64,000 nucleotides of DNA from Gordius sp. MW1 (lineage: Eukaryota; Nematomorpha; Gordioida; Gordea; Gordiidae). The notes below the pieces were generated by a model. The model ran no database searches. It saw only the letters and a program-made list of their open reading frames with translations, and was not told the origin of the DNA. The stretch is from contig OZ038532.1 in NCBI GenBank assembly GCA_964036665.1, forward strand, positions 21,727,037 to 21,791,036. The letters run 5' to 3'. Shown piece after piece: positions 11,602-24,326 of the stretch (position 1 is its first letter; each line of letters opens with the position of its first letter). A program made the translations under genes and the position numbers.

Positions 11602-12990
11602 AAAGAAGAAAGGTACACATCGCTTGCCTACAAGAGACGAGGTGGAACGGAACGAAAGCTCGGGAATTAGGAGAAGGATACAAGCTTTTCTACAATATGT
11701 CATCAAATCGTAGAAAGGGGGTCGGTATCGTTCTAAGCGAATCGTTCAAGGACAAGGTCGTGGAAGTCAAGCGTTGTTCCGACAGGCTAATGTGGGTGAA
11801 GATTGCAGATCAAGGGAGCCTCCTAACCGTTATGTGCGTACATGCTCCCCAAATTGGGTGTATGGAATCAGAGAAAGACATATTCTTCGATTCATTGGAA
11901 AAGGAAATACAAGAAATCCGACAGGAATAAAGGCTAATTATTGGAACCGATTTCAACGCTCACGTAGGAAAAGATCGCCTCGGGTATAAACGCAATCATG
12001 GTGGGTATGGGCATGGTCTGAAGAACAAAGAAGGGGAAAAACTTCTCCAAGTATTTCAAGCATATGACATGGCAATCGTTAACACCTATTTTCAAAAACG
12101 TGAAGATCATATTGTCACCTATAGAAGTGGAAAACATTTTAGTCAAATTGACTATTTGCTTAAACGGCGAAAGGACTTATGGAGCATCAAGGATTGCAAA
12201 GTAATACCGGGAGAAGAAATCGCCAGGCAACATCGTCCCCTTGTTATGGATCTTGACAGAAGAGTATTTTCCGAAAGAAGAAAGGTCTATGAGCCTCGAA
12301 TTCGATACGAAAGCTAAGGATACGTCGTCAAACGAAAAATACCATCAAAAAGCCTCCTCACTCTTGGGTGCAAGGAAGTTGCGCAGGGACGTAGACGACG
12401 ATTGGGAGACGCTATCTAAGGATATAAAGGAAACAGCGATTCATGTTTTAGGACAGACCAAAGGAGGCAAAGCTATGAAAGTCGGAGATTATCAAGAGTA
12501 TAGGGACGCAAAGAGGGCCGCAAAAAAGGCCGTTGCAATAGCGAAGAATACCGCCTACACCGAGATGGCAAACAAACTAGATCATAAAGGGGGCGATTGG
12601 CTTATGTACAAATTGGCCAAGATAAGGGAGAAGAAAAGCCGCGTCGGAGTTCTTAAAATAGTCAAAGACGTCAAACTTTATTCAAGACGAAGGAAGTGAT
12701 GGAAAGGTGGAAAAGATATTTTAAGAACCTTATGAATATTGCAAATGACAAGGATTCCCTTCCCGAAATTGAGCCAAAGAATGGTCGAACTCTTTCAGGA
12801 GGATTAAGTTAGGGCACAAATGAGCAAGATGTAAAAAGGAAAAGCAAATGGCCCAGGTGGAATACCTATGGAAGCGTTGCTCGGATGTTGTGATGAAGGA
12901 GTCGCCACTCACCACCATGACGAGCCTTCTTAACAAGATATTGGTAGAAGAGCGGATTCCTAATCAATGGACATTTTCTTGCATCTTGAC
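11597..12990 (+). pseudogene. RTE-like LINE fragment, endonuclease part
   Basis: It encodes the N-terminal apurinic-endonuclease-like domain of an RTE-type LINE: IACLQETRWNG at the start, then VGIVLSES, TVMCVHAPQ, the FNAHVGKD block near 11950, then HIVTYRSGKHFSQIDYLL and RQHRPLVMDL. A linker to the reverse transcriptase follows and ends near NQWTFS at about 12975. Several frameshifts (about 11930, 12240, 12690, 12800) break it. Its 5' end coincides with the break in the Ty3-1 LTR. Proteins of this type are often mislabelled craniofacial development protein 2-like. Confidence 0.8.
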
Positions 12991-13330
12991 AGGGTAAGTG
13001 CCATCTTGACTACTCTTTAGCTTTCAGAACTTTATCGCCTTGCGCTTGCCCGTTCCACTTGACACGGGGTCGTCCTCTTCCTCTTTTCTCCGGTAACTCC
13101 ATGTCTAGTACTTTTTGATTTAGGTCATTTATGTCCCCCTTAGTATATGTTCATACCACCTTAACCGATTTTCGTTAATCATGTCCGCCATAGGTTGAAT
13201 ATTCATTTTTGTCATGAGAAAGTCATTCGTCATATGGTCGAGCTTAGATTACCCCAAGCTCCACAGTATAATTCTCATCTCTGTGGCTTTTATAAGCTTT
13301 CCTTCCCACATGTTTAATGCCGATGCTCAT
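12991..13330 (-). pseudogene. RTE-like LINE 3' end in opposite orientation
   Basis: The minus strand reads MADMINENRLRWY, then a Pro/Arg-rich stretch and KWNGQAQGDKV, ending at a TAG near 13014. This is the usual C-terminus of RTE/CR1-like reverse transcriptases. Its 3' end faces the 5' piece at 11597-12990, so the two parts are convergent. It is not a simple truncated copy. Confidence 0.65.
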
Positions 13331-14289
13331 TAATTAATTTGTAATTCTTTAATTAATTTATTATCATAATGTCAAGTTCGACAAAAAATAAGGTTTTTTA
13401 AACTATTTTGTTGTTCACATGTATTCTATCTTTATTTAATTATTTTAATAATCCACAGTCCAGGTTTAAAATGCTCCATAAAATGACCACTGTCTTTCGT
13501 TATTTCGTATGAATCCGGCCTGAGGCGAAAAGCCATTTTTATTTTTGCGCCCGAATCGAGCCTGGAGCAACATCATTAATCTCGGTTATTTCCAAAACAT
13601 GCGAATATCCCCTAAATTCCTAAGCAAATCCTCCTTTTTGTTTTGTAATATGCCTAGATATACAGCATTAAAAACTGAGATATTATGAGGGGTCGTAATA
13701 AAGCATTGCCCACAAACCTTACTTAGGTCAATAAGCTATCAGTGTACTCAGATAATCATAAAAACTTAGGGCAACCGGTATAAACATGGACGTAGCCAAG
13801 CCCTCAAACATTAAGGTCCGTTTTTCGCCCCTGCTTAAATTCACAGCAAATGAAATGTTTTTCAACGAAGTGTAGAAGAGTTTAGGTTAAAGGCTCAACA
13901 AAAAACAACACGGGGCCCGGGGGCGCTACCTAACACCTAAGAACTGAGGACAATAACCTTGTTAGGAGTTAGGGGCGAAGCCCTTCTTAGAGGTCCGAAG
14001 AACTGAGATATATCAACATTTATTGGCTCTTTGTTAAAAGTATTTTCATTTTCTCCTTATTTAAAGCGCAAAAAATGATAAAATTAGATTTTTCAATTTA
14101 TTTAGCCAGCAGGAGGGGACACGATCGTCTCTAATAATAATTGACGTAAAAATAAGCAAAAAATGACTTAGATTTAATGTTTAAAATCGTAAAAAGTTTC
14201 CATTTTCCGCAGCACATGCCTACGTTTATCACACTACACTACCTACACGCATGACGGTCTAGAAAATAATATAAGTGATACACTTTTGT
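13331..14289. other. Unassigned stretch with repeat-like blocks
   Basis: No gene seen. It includes GC-richer repeat-like sequence (GGGGCCCGGGGGCGC-type block about 13915-13930, and GTTAGGAGTTAGGGGCGAAG about 13960-13980) with short internal repeats of AAGAACTGAG. Probably old transposon debris. Confidence 0.35.
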
Positions 14290-14546
14290 TAAAGAACTGT
14301 ATATTCAAATTTTCAAAGAACACATACGCAGTACGTCATGAGGTTACGTTTGATTGACCTTTTATTAAACGTTAAAACATATAAAACAAAATAACTTGAC
14401 CGTCTTATTACTTAGAGATTTGGAATACAGTTTAAAACCTAGGCTCAGACCTACCAAATATTCGCAGAAATTTCCATCTAAATCGGTCCAGCCGTTTTGG
14501 AAGAGTTGAGGACCAAACACCGTGACACGAGAAATATATATTAGTA
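14290..14546 (-). mobile_element. Truncated Helitron 5' end
   Basis: Matches the 5' end of the large Helitron (20878-21105) across the block CTAGGCTCAGACCTACCAA and TCTAAATCGGTCCAGCCGTT. It ends in the TAATATATA terminus at about 14541-14546, immediately next to the 3' end of that Helitron. Confidence 0.65.
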
Positions 14547-14719
14547 GTAGTTGACCCGCCAAACGTTGTTTTGCTATATGTACATTCGTTAGTTATGTAT
14601 ATTTCAAATTTGAGACATTTCATGAAAAAATTAAAAATCAAACCTGAAGAAGGTCTATCTGAATACCTAGTGCAAAAAATCCAAGCTGGAATCGGATTTG
14701 GTGGAAGTATTAAGGATTC

Positions 14720-15200
14720 CCGCCATCCCTCCTCTCCACCCCACCGTCCTTCGATTGGAAGATCTGGAAAAACATAATTTATAGGATTTATTTTATCATA
14801 GGCTATAAACAGGAGAAATATTGTTTATTTTATACATTTTTAGACACTTACATAAACGATGAAAATAAATCCGTAATGCGCCCGCCATCCCTCCTCTCCA
14901 CCCCACCGTCCTTTGATTGGAAGATCTGGATAAAAATAATTTAGAGGATTTGTTGATTTTATACATTTTTAAACACTTACATAAACGATGAAAATAAATC
15001 CGTAATGCGCCCGCCATCCCTCCTCTCCACCCCACCGTCCTTCGATTGGAAGATCTGGAAAAACATAATTTATAGGATTTATTTTATCATAGGCTATAAA
15101 CAGGAGAAATTTTGTCTATTTTATACATTTTTAGACACTTACATAAACGATGAAAATAAATCCGTTATGCGCCCGCCATCCCTCCTCTCCACGCCACCGT
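14720..15200 (-). repeat. Tandem repeat near the Helitron 3' end
   Basis: Four partial units of about 130-160 bp share CGCCCGCCATCCCTCCTCTC and AAACGATGAAAATAAATCCG. The same unit is found once in the nested Helitron at about 43655-43710, which links the two Helitron families. Confidence 0.85.
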
Positions 15201-15343
15201 CCTATTAATGGATATGATTATTGTATAACATAATCGAAACAATATTTCAGATATTTAAAGTTTAATTTAATTAAATCATCTATAATGTATTGATATACTT
15301 ACCGAAACGATAAAAAAAATCCCTGATCCGTTTTACTTCACAA

Positions 15344-18300
15344 TTAATCTCTAAGTGCTATGGAGTATACAATTGTTTTGGTTAGACCGTCTTTAGCCAA
15401 CACAAACAAACTGGATGGTTTACCCACGCGAGAACATGCCACATATAGTTGTCCGTGGGAAAAGCATGGTGTGCTCAAATCTAAGCCACAAATAGACATT
15501 GTTTGACCCTGGGCTTTTTTAATTGTCATTGCGAAAGCTAATCTAATCGGAAATTGAATCCGTTTGAATTGAATGGGTACATCTGAGGGAAAAATAGGAA
15601 TTCGTGGCAGCAATATATTTTCACCGCGAAATTTGCCATTTAATATAGTGACTTCTATAGAGTTTTGTAATAATTTTTTGATTACTAATCGTGTGCCATT
15701 GCAAAGCCGTGGTCGGTTTAGGTTACGAAGTAATGCCTGGCAAATCCACTGAATTCAAAAACTCAATCGGATAATTTACAACTTCGTTGGCATCACATAC
15801 TGTATCGATAGATTTGCATTTGTATGATATTAAGTCACCTGGCAACAACTGTTGTATCTTGGAATTTAAATCATTGACGTCCACATTTTTTGCTGCTAAT
15901 ATTGCTCTTTCTTCCAGCCAATCAAGATTGTTGTATTCTGTGTAAAGATTTGGAAATACTTGGTCAATGAGAGCAGTTTGCGTCTCTACAATTGTGCAAA
16001 AATCCGATGGTAATTTCATGCATTCAGTATTTTCATTTAAAGCACATTTTCCATCACCAATATTCAACAGTTGTATTGAAAGTTTTTCAGCGGATGCATC
16101 GTTAAGCATTTGAACGCGCATGTTTACTTTCAGCTATAGTTTCACAACATAACACCAAAGTGAGGATGACTTTAAGCAGGCGTTGATCTCATCAACGTAC
16201 GTTGAACGCGGAATAACGGGAAGTGTTTGTCGAAAATCACCTGAAAGCAGTAAAAGAGTACCGCCAAAAAGTCTGTCGTTGTTCTTTAGATCCTTCAATG
16301 TCCTGTTCAATGTCTCAAGCGAATGTTTGTGTGCCATAGTGCATTCATCCCAGATGATAACTTTACATTGTTTGAGCACTCTGGCCATGGATGATTGTTT
16401 TTTTATGTTGCACATCGCTTCAGGGTTATTTTGAATATTAAGTGGCAGCTTATATGCTGAATGTGCTGTTCTGCCTCCATCTAATAAAGTAGCTGAAATG
16501 CCAGATGAAGCAACGGCCACGGCAATGCCATTTTTTGATCGTATCTCAGCAAGACAAGAATTAGCGAAATTAGAAATGTTTTGCCAGTCCCTCCCGGTGC
16601 ATCCAAAAAAAAGAAATCTCCTTGTACTTCAGAAATTGCAAGCAAAATGCGGTCGTAAATGATTTTTTGTTCATTAGTGAGTAGCGGGACATTGCGAGTA
16701 ACGAATGCAGCCAATTCTATATTATTGTATTGTAGTTCACGATTTATATCAGTATTGAGTAAATCAGATGCATTTCGATTTGGTGACCGCATACCGAAAT
16801 GGCTGATGTTTAAATTGGCGATGACAACGCAAAGATCCTCAATAGCTATCAATGCTTCATTGTACATGGAGTCGGTGAATGGTATCGTTAGATCGTTGCT
16901 CATATTACGATATCGATGCAATATATCATCAGTCATAGAATCTTTGTGATTATCCCCTCGGACAGGCAAACATGTAGTTAACACTATGGCGAAAAGTAGA
17001 CGAATTTGCGCTCCTGTACAGTTTAATGATGCTTCAGTAAGCATACTGTCGCAATGATTGTCGTCTTCTAGCAATCCTAATGCAAGGCATGCATCTTTAT
17101 AGGTTGGATACTGTTGTCCATTCACTTTACGGATATCATGAAAAGACAAAGGGCCGGTGACATTAACCAACAACAGGCCCAGATAAAAGCACTCTGTCTG
17201 TCTTGGATTGACTGTATATACACGACCTAAATTGTTTGATTTAAATAAACCGGGGCATGCATCAACTTGTGTGCCTTGCTTGCGCGGCATTTATTTTTTC
17301 GATTGCGTCCACGTAAAATAGCGCGTACTTCTAAATAAAGTAGTGTTCGTGCGAAGGCACCAAAAGCATCGGAGGAATTACACAAAGCAAAAAAAGCTGT
17401 TAGTGTGGTGTTTGGTGGATTTATTGAACGATCCAAAGCCGTCTCGTTTGTGAAAAAAACGCGTTGGTCGTTTTCAAGATGAACAGCTAAATGGATAACT
17501 GCTGGATGACGTTCATGAATTGGAAACCCGAAGATTCGCCAAATAGCTTCATGGGAGCTGATGTCTCGTCCAATTTGGTAGTTGGTGATTTCATCCCTGT
17601 CATTCAATGGCGTAGCATTCACATTGGTATTTTCAACTCTAAATACAGCCATATCACTTCCTTTATAAATATATTTGCAAATGTATTTTATGCTTTTGAC
17701 TGAATTGCAGAACTCAACATTAATATGAGCATTGAATGTTTTACAGAGGAGAGGTGAGTATGGTACGACCCAACTATTGTCGATGTTAATGTCTGCGTTA
17801 CTGAGAATTTTACTAAATGATTGTCCGCCATCATCGGTTCTTCTTCGACGATATATAGGATATCTGTCCCCATGTGTGATCGTATCGTTGGTGAAATCTT
17901 TAGGAAAACGTTTTGTACACTTTCCATCTAACATGCAAGGCGATGAAGGATTTAAAGCACCGCATGGGCCATATATCATATTTTTGGTGACAATATCAAA
18001 CAATAATTGATCAGTAGAAGGATTTGGTATTTCTGCGGACATAAAACTATCTATGTCTTCTGGGCGTATTTTGTCAATGAACCAAATCAAAATATGTGCA
18101 TGAGGTAATCCACTCTTTTGCCACTCAACCGAATACATCCAACAACGTGCGGGGCCAAATATGTGTAACTTAATTTTTGTTTAAACACACGGGCTATTAT
18201 GTCATGACGATGTATTGCATTTTGTCCTGGTAAGAGTAACGATGTAATTTCCTGCCATTTTGGGTTACATGTAAAGGTGATAAATAAACATGGTCGTCCG

Positions 18301-19743
18301 TATTAGCGTACGTAAGCCATGGCATCCTGTATGTATTCTTGCATGTGACACGGACTACCTACGTACGATGCTGGTAGAATAATGGAGCTACCAATTTCGG
18401 CAGCGTCAGCGTTGGTAGCGATAGCGTCTCGCAGGTGGATGTATTCTTCAGCACGCAGCTTTTTCTGGTTATAACGTAAGAAGCGTAAGCGCTCGCTCTC
18501 AATCTTCACATAAATAACCACAATGAACTGCTGGCAAAGCTCTCGACAGCGTAGAATTTGTCTTCACCGTTTCTAATCATCAAACGATAGGCATAATAAT
18601 CCATCGAGCTCACTTTTTTGCTGGTTTCAGCTCCTGTGATATGATACATACAAATAAATTAAAAATGAGTAGTCATGTTTTATGTTGTATAAAATACCAT
18701 TTCGGGGATCCCGTTGTTTAATGTTTATAAAATAACCGTCTTGCCCCTTCGAAAAAATGAGCGGATATTGGAGAGCGTCATGGGAACGGTGGGTATCAGG
18801 AATGAACTGTAGATTATCATCTCTTTTTTGAATCACAATTTGGCGCGAAGCTGTACGGTCGCCAATCATGATTCCAGACACAACGTCAACAACAGGTGCA
18901 TTAAATCTACTGCTGTCCCGCAGGTGTTTTATCAGGATAGATGACAATAGCGTGTTTGTCACTTATTAATTTGGGCATGTGTGCTTTAAATAATTTTAAC
19001 AATTCATTGTGCTCAGTCAACAGAACGTCCAGATCGCTGACGATGCGCCTGGCAAAAGGTGATTAATGTGATTGTAGCCGCAACGTGCATCTACGCGATT
19101 GGCTAGTGCGCGTTCAGAGTCCTCACCACCCATGAAGTAAATTTGTAAAAATTTATAGGAATCGTTTGGCATTGGCAGCAGTGAGCCAACTTTGTGAAAA
19201 ACTTGGCCTTTAATTTTGAACGTTGAATTAAATAGCTGACCGTTTCCAGCATCAGTTTTAACTATTTCTGTTGCTCCGAACGATGTCATTTGGAAGCATG
19301 AATTAAATGTGCGAATTGACTTTAGGAATAGGCTAGAATCAGGATCCGTGTCAATTAGTAAGCCGTGCAATGGTTCAGGTGGTGCGTCAATTGCCGTTAG
19401 TTGTACTCACTTTGGATGGGCGTAATATTCAACATCAGGCTCATACTGGAATGCTAGTCGAAGGAATGAAGCCGATTTAAATGCTCGATTTACTTGTAGA
19501 CGTTGTAGTCATTTTCTCTATGCGTGTTACTTACAAATCGGCGGGCTTGTTTATTTAATCGTCTTTGTTGATTTCGTTCATATTGTGCCTCTTGCGATTG
19601 TGATTCACGTATTTGTGCCATCCTCACACGATTATCTGTGTTGTTTTGTTTTGTTCGTCTGTTCTTTGAGATCTTATTTTTTTCATTAAGGCATTTTTTT
19701 TTGTGTGACGACCTAAATTGTTCCTTTTGCGTTTAGCTGGCAT
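15344..19743 (-). pseudogene. Helitron Rep/helicase, multiply frameshifted
   Basis: It starts at the ATG at 19741-19743 (MPAKRKRNNLGRHT) and reads left. Order: Helitron-like N region (about 18300-19370); Rep motif FITFTCNPKW near 18250-18280; the HUH motif in GLPHAHILIW near 18090; the twin-Tyr motif YICKYIYKG near 17670; then a Pif1-type SF1 helicase. The helicase has Walker A (APGGTGKT near 16600), Walker B region (IIWDECTMAH near 16350), GDFRQTLPVIP near 16220, and the terminal motifs TIKKAQGQT and HGQLYVACSRVG at 15430-15540. Rep nicks and rejoins one strand for rolling-circle transposition and the helicase unwinds it. Open pieces at 15344-15613, 15723-16121, 16134-16520, 16481-17290, 17227-18138 and 18303-19370 lie in different frames, so it is dead. 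Confidence 0.87.
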
Positions 19744-20564
19744 TGTTACCTATAAATAGGGTATGTTGAAAAAAAATCTCTTTTAAATCATGCAAACAAT
19801 GGATTGTTTTTCAATTTTTTTTACTAATTGAGAATTAATGTTTGATTTGTGGATAATAATTGCAAGTTTAACGTTATTTTCACAATCATCCCAGAATAAA
19901 TATATTTTTTGACCAAAATAATTGCACAAATACTATAAATCAATCCCATTTGATTTTGCTATAGATGACTTAAAAACTTAAATAATGATGGTACAAATTC
20001 AGAGGAGTTATAATTAGTAAATAAAAATATATTCTTAAATATGGTCTATTTGAGTTTTAAACATATCTTTAAATAAAATATGAAAATTATAACTAATATC
20101 ATATGAATAATATGTTGCTTTATGTGTAGCTTAAGTATTAATGGATATTTAAATATTTTAATTATTAAAGAAATCATTAAATAACATCCTAATTAGATTC
20201 TTAACAAAAATTTCAACAAAATTGCAAATAAAATAAATATATCATTTTTATTTATGTGCATTCAGTCTTGAAATTAGATTAAACTCATTGAAAAACTCAT
20301 ATTCTATTTAAAAAAATATTAATATTATTAGTGAATTACATAACATATGCAGAGTGTATACCCAATAAAAAAATATCTGTTTTATCTTTAAATTTCTATG
20401 TTTTATGTTTAGATATACCTTATATTTCTCTGTTTTTGTTTCAATTTAGTCTTTAAATTTGTATGTTTTCTGTTTCAATTCAATACATTCAAAACACGAT
20501 AGATACGCAGGATTTGTATGTTTTCTGTTTCAATTCAATACATTACAAACACGATAGATACGGG
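19744..20564. other. Helitron 5' leader
   Basis: AT-rich non-coding sequence between the Rep start codon and the inverted repeat. A direct repeat of about 55 bp containing TGTATGTTTTCTGTTTCAAT and ACACGATAGATACG occurs twice (about 20460-20505 and 20515-20560). No other structure is seen. Confidence 0.5.
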
Positions 20565-20874
20565 CCAATGTTACACGATCCAAATTCTTGTACTGTTTAA
20601 GCGATCTGACATTCCATTTTCTTATTCGATCCAAAGAAAGTAATTATGTATCTTGAACCTAAAATGACCTAACCCTAACCCTACAAAACCTGCCCTTGCT
20701 AGACCGAAATCCCAATATGAAAACGTGAGTAAGAAATTTTGTTTATTTCTTACGATTTGTGTTTTTCCAAATGCGAAAAACACAAATCGGCGCTTCGTTA
20801 TTTTTTGGATCGAATAAGAAAATGGAATATGAGATCGCTTATACAGTACAAGAATTTGGATCGTGTAACATTGG
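20565..20874. repeat. Long inverted repeat in the Helitron leader
   Basis: Arms 20565-20635 and 20804-20874 are imperfect reverse complements (CCAATGTTACACGATCCAAA against TTTGGATCGTGTAACATTGG), with about 170 bp between them. The spacer holds CCTAACCCTAACCCTA and a smaller hairpin around AAAAACACAAATCG. It could fold as a cruciform or be an old MITE. Confidence 0.75.
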
Positions 20875-21763
20875 TCATATATACGCAGTATACGTTATGA
20901 GGTGGCGTTTGAGTGACATTTTACTAAACGTCAAAACGTATAAGACTAAATAACATGACCGTCTTGTGACTTAGAAATTTGGAATATAGTTAAAAACCTA
21001 GGCTCAGACCTACCAATCATTCGCAAAATTTCCATCTAAATCGGTCCAGCCGTTTCGGAGGTGTTTAACCACACACACCGTTTCACGTGATTTTTATATA
21101 TTAGATTATCAAAAATTTGGAAATCATATATGTCGCGCTCTAGATTGTAATAATTTAAACTAACTTAAGCCTATATTTTTACAAATGACTTAATTTAAAA
21201 ACTTAAGAGTACTTCAGTTAATTAAATATATAACATAGTTGAAGTAATATTTATAAGGCAAACTTTAAGAAGTATTTCAATCTCGAAATCCCATTAAAAT
21301 GTCTCTACTACTTATAAGAAGTGTTGCCAGCTTTTGCCAGTTATCTTCCAAATAATTTAAATTGTTACGAGAATAAATATGATGCCATTGGATATTTATT
21401 AAATATCTTATCTACAAAGCATGATGAATACTCTAAATTTTAGCTTCTTAAACTCAAAATACTGACATAAGTATAAAAATAAGATACATTTTTAATTTTT
21501 TACAATAATTAATTTTGCACAATGTGAATTCATAAAATAGCTCTAATGATAAAAGAATAATCTAATATTATCATATCAATAATTAATTACTAATATATTT
21601 TATATAATTAAGCTTAGGTTAAATGGCTTTCCTGCAACCATTCGTTTAAAGATCTCTCATATTAATCACTTATATTAACTTCTTTATTAGAAAAATGTTA
21701 AAATTCGTTATACTTTGATATGATATATAGCATAAGTATTGTATTAAGTATTAATAAAATTAC

Positions 21764-21933
21764 CGTGTAAACAATTTGATCCCTGTTATGTCCAATTGGC
21801 CTGAAATTGTTTTAAACGATTCTTTTAAAATTAATACTCTCCTTGGTCTTAAGATTTCACGTTTAAAAATAAAATGTCGCAAAATGAAAAAATTATGGTG
21901 ATCATATACATTCTCAACACAGGTTAATTTCAT
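21764..21933 (-). CDS. Globin C-left, first coding exon only
   Basis: The open exon begins at the ATG at 21931-21933 and ends in phase 2 at a GTAATT donor (21763-21762). It encodes a globin A-B helix segment, with LILKESFKTISGQLDITGI and KLFTR at the end. The phase-2 donor is the B12.2 intron position shared with the A and B globins here. Unlike A and B there is no Met-Gly-Cys start; the true N-terminus may lie in another exon. Exons 2 and 3 should lie to the left, but the Helitron starts at 21105 and no globin sequence is seen beyond it. Probably a stranded exon of a disrupted gene. Confidence 0.7.
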
Positions 21934-22364
21934 TAGCCCGTTTCTTTAGTAAAGTTATAGATAAATTTCAATAATTAAGATAATATTCACGTAATAGATG
22001 ACATCTGATTTATAGGCACGCTATACATAATTATATTTATATTATTAATTGCAACACCCTATTTCGTAATTAAAATGTAGTTATGAGCAATAAATGTCTT
22101 TAAATTGTTATTAATTTTTTTTATATTATATGTGAGTAATATGATAATGTTTTGTCAAAATATGTTTATGTAATTATATTAAACGGTATTTTACTTTAAT
22201 CAACAATAAATATAATTTTCAATGTCATTTTACAATTAAAAAATAATTATAAACAAGCAAAAAAGTCTAGAACATAAGTACTCATTTTAAATTCATTTAA
22301 ATTCTGCGTTGTTATTTAGGACTGGACAAAATTTATAGGAAAAAAAATACCTATAGGTTCGAAT
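21934..22364. other. Upstream flank of globin C-left
   Basis: AT-rich sequence matching the flank of the right C exon (about 50033-50480). No other feature seen. Confidence 0.5.
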
Positions 22365-23493
22365 TAAAGAACTCCAAAGTCATTTTTTTTCAACCCGAAC
22401 CCGACCCAATTTTTTTTAATTTTTTAACCCAAACCCGACGCGACCCGAAAGCATTTTAAATTTTCAACCCGAACCCGACCCAAAAGCATTTCAAAATTTT
22501 TAACCCGAACCCGACCCGACCCGAAAGCATTTTAAAATTTTAAACCCGAACCCGACGCGGCCCGACCCGAAAGTGTTGAAAAAATTTTTTAACCGAATCC
22601 CTTCCCTTCCGAACGTGTTTCAAATTTTAGTATCCAACGAGAGAGTAAGAAAATATGCGATGTGCATGAGCGTAGCCAGGGGGTAGCAGGGAGGGGAGGC
22701 TGCCCCCCTCTAAATTTAAAAAATCTTAGATATTTTATCAAATTATGGCTCAAATTAAAAAAATGTTCAATTTGCCACTCCCTTAATCATTATTGCCCCC
22801 TCTAATTTCAATTTCCTGGCTACTGTGTTTAAAATTTAATCAACAAATTAAGGTGCGATTTATGAAACTAATTAACACAGATTTTGATTACTAAAATTTT
22901 CATGGTTTATTATAGACATATATATATATGATAACATACAGTATCAGGTCATATTCAATTTGAAATATAGAGTTTTGCAAATGAATCATTTAATAAATTT
23001 AAACATAATCTTATTTGTTTTATGAAAATAAATTTATGTAGTTTAAATTTATAATGAACTATCACTTCACACTATTTAAATACAATTTAAAAATATTATT
23101 TTGTTGATATTTTCACGAGTCAAATTTAAATTTGCGTTCAAATTAAAACAATCAGATTTAAAAAAAAGGAATTTAAATTAACTTAATGAATGATAAAAAT
23201 GAATGATCATCAATTATAAATTTCGATATAAATTAAAAAATATTATACATAATAGCATTTTTAAAGATATGTGGCGTGTATTCTGCAATGTAAGATTCAT
23301 AACCCTTGACCCGACACTTTAAATCCAACCCGACCCGACCCGAAAGCATATTAAAATTTTCAACCCGAAAATGACCCGACCCGAAAGCATTTCAAAATTT
23401 TCAACCCGAACCCAAAGACATTTTAAAATTTTCGACCCGAACTCGATCCGACGCGATATCGGGTCGGGTCTCGGGTCATACGGCGGGGCTCTA
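22365..23493. mobile_element. hAT-like element with CCCGACCCG repeats
   Basis: It lies between GTTCGAAT (22357-22364) and ATTCGAAT (23494-23501). The right block has one uninterrupted GGTTCGAATACTA at about 50469-50481, so this is an 8-bp target duplication with one later change. Ends are TAAAGAACTCC and, inverted, TAGAGCCCCGCC. Both flanks inside carry tandem ACCCGACCCGAAAGCATTTT units. It has no ORF of its own. A smaller MITE (22665-22824) sits inside it. Confidence 0.8.
22665..22824. mobile_element. GCGTAGCC-family MITE nested in the hAT-like element
   Basis: Starts CATGAGCGTAGCCAGGGGG and ends CCTGGCTACTGTG, a diverged copy of the family seen intact at 28149-28315. No clean target duplication remains. 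Confidence 0.7.
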
Positions 23494-23501
23494 ATTCGAA
23501 T

Positions 23502-24326
23502 ACTAAATTATAATAATCTTTCTACAAACATTTTGAATAATAGATATATCAATGTAGCTCACTAGTGTTTAATATAAAATTAATTTGAAAGAAACATTTA
23601 TGAGATTAAAAGTTAGGGTAAAGTTTTTAATTTAATTAGCATACGACAAAGACCTTAATTTGTCCGTTGCTAATAATATCATTAATAACCGAATATCATT
23701 ATAATTAAACCTTTATTTTATTTATATAGCTCGGTACGAAATAATTTGACTTCAAAATTAAAACCCTACTATTAAGTATGTCGTAAAAAACGGCTGGGTT
23801 TTGTTTGGCCGACCTTTGGTTTGTCTAAGACAAACGGCGCACTCTGGTCTATTTTTCAAATTTAGACTAAGCCTACGGGTCAACTAAGAAAAACAGACCA
23901 AAAAACCCTTAATCCGTTTAATTTTGGTCGACTAAAATCAAAGGTTGAACAGAATACTAGGAGAAAAGAAAGAACTGATTTGCGAAAAGCGCAAAAAGTT
24001 ATGTGTACACATTAAATTAGTGATTCAATTGTTAACGCTTAGAGATGTATCAGCATCATGGTGTGCAATGAGTTATTTTAAGATATTTATTGTTTGGGTA
24101 TTATTGAACTTCAAATAAGACTTATTGATAAGATCTATAATAAAATTAAAATATTTCTTGATTAAGATTTTATGCTATTATATTTCAATTAAGACAAAAA
24201 AGTTTTTATTAGTATACTGTTATAAATCACCTTTACGCTGAATATAACGTACATAGCAAAAACTAATAAAATGAGCGTTGCAAAATAAATAGGTGCGCAT
24301 AATAAATTTATAATATCAAAGTTGTT
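23502..24326. other. Spacer downstream of globin B-left
   Basis: Matches 50481-51285 in the right block across its length with small indels. No gene, RNA or repeat recognised beyond that. Confidence 0.5.

Larger units (their letters stand above)
14547..21105 (-). mobile_element. Autonomous-type Helitron, degraded
   Basis: On the minus strand the 5' terminus TCTAATATATAAAAATC is at 21105. The 3' terminus is at about 14547, with the hairpin GGCAAAACAACG...TTGGCGGG and a final CTAC (normally CTRR, so one mutation). The 3' hairpin matches the other Helitrons of the window at 43532, 47792, 49180 and 51940. The element is about 6.6 kb and contains a Rep/helicase pseudogene, a 3' minisatellite and a 5' inverted repeat. 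Confidence 0.85.

Noticed and set aside
11597..13330. Twin-priming inversion of an RTE insertion
   Set aside because: The 3' end of the element lies at the internal junction rather than at the outer edge, which that mechanism does not produce.
20665..20690. CCTAACCCTAACCCTA as an internal telomeric tract
   Set aside because: Only about two and a half units, inside a Helitron leader; too short to be called telomeric.
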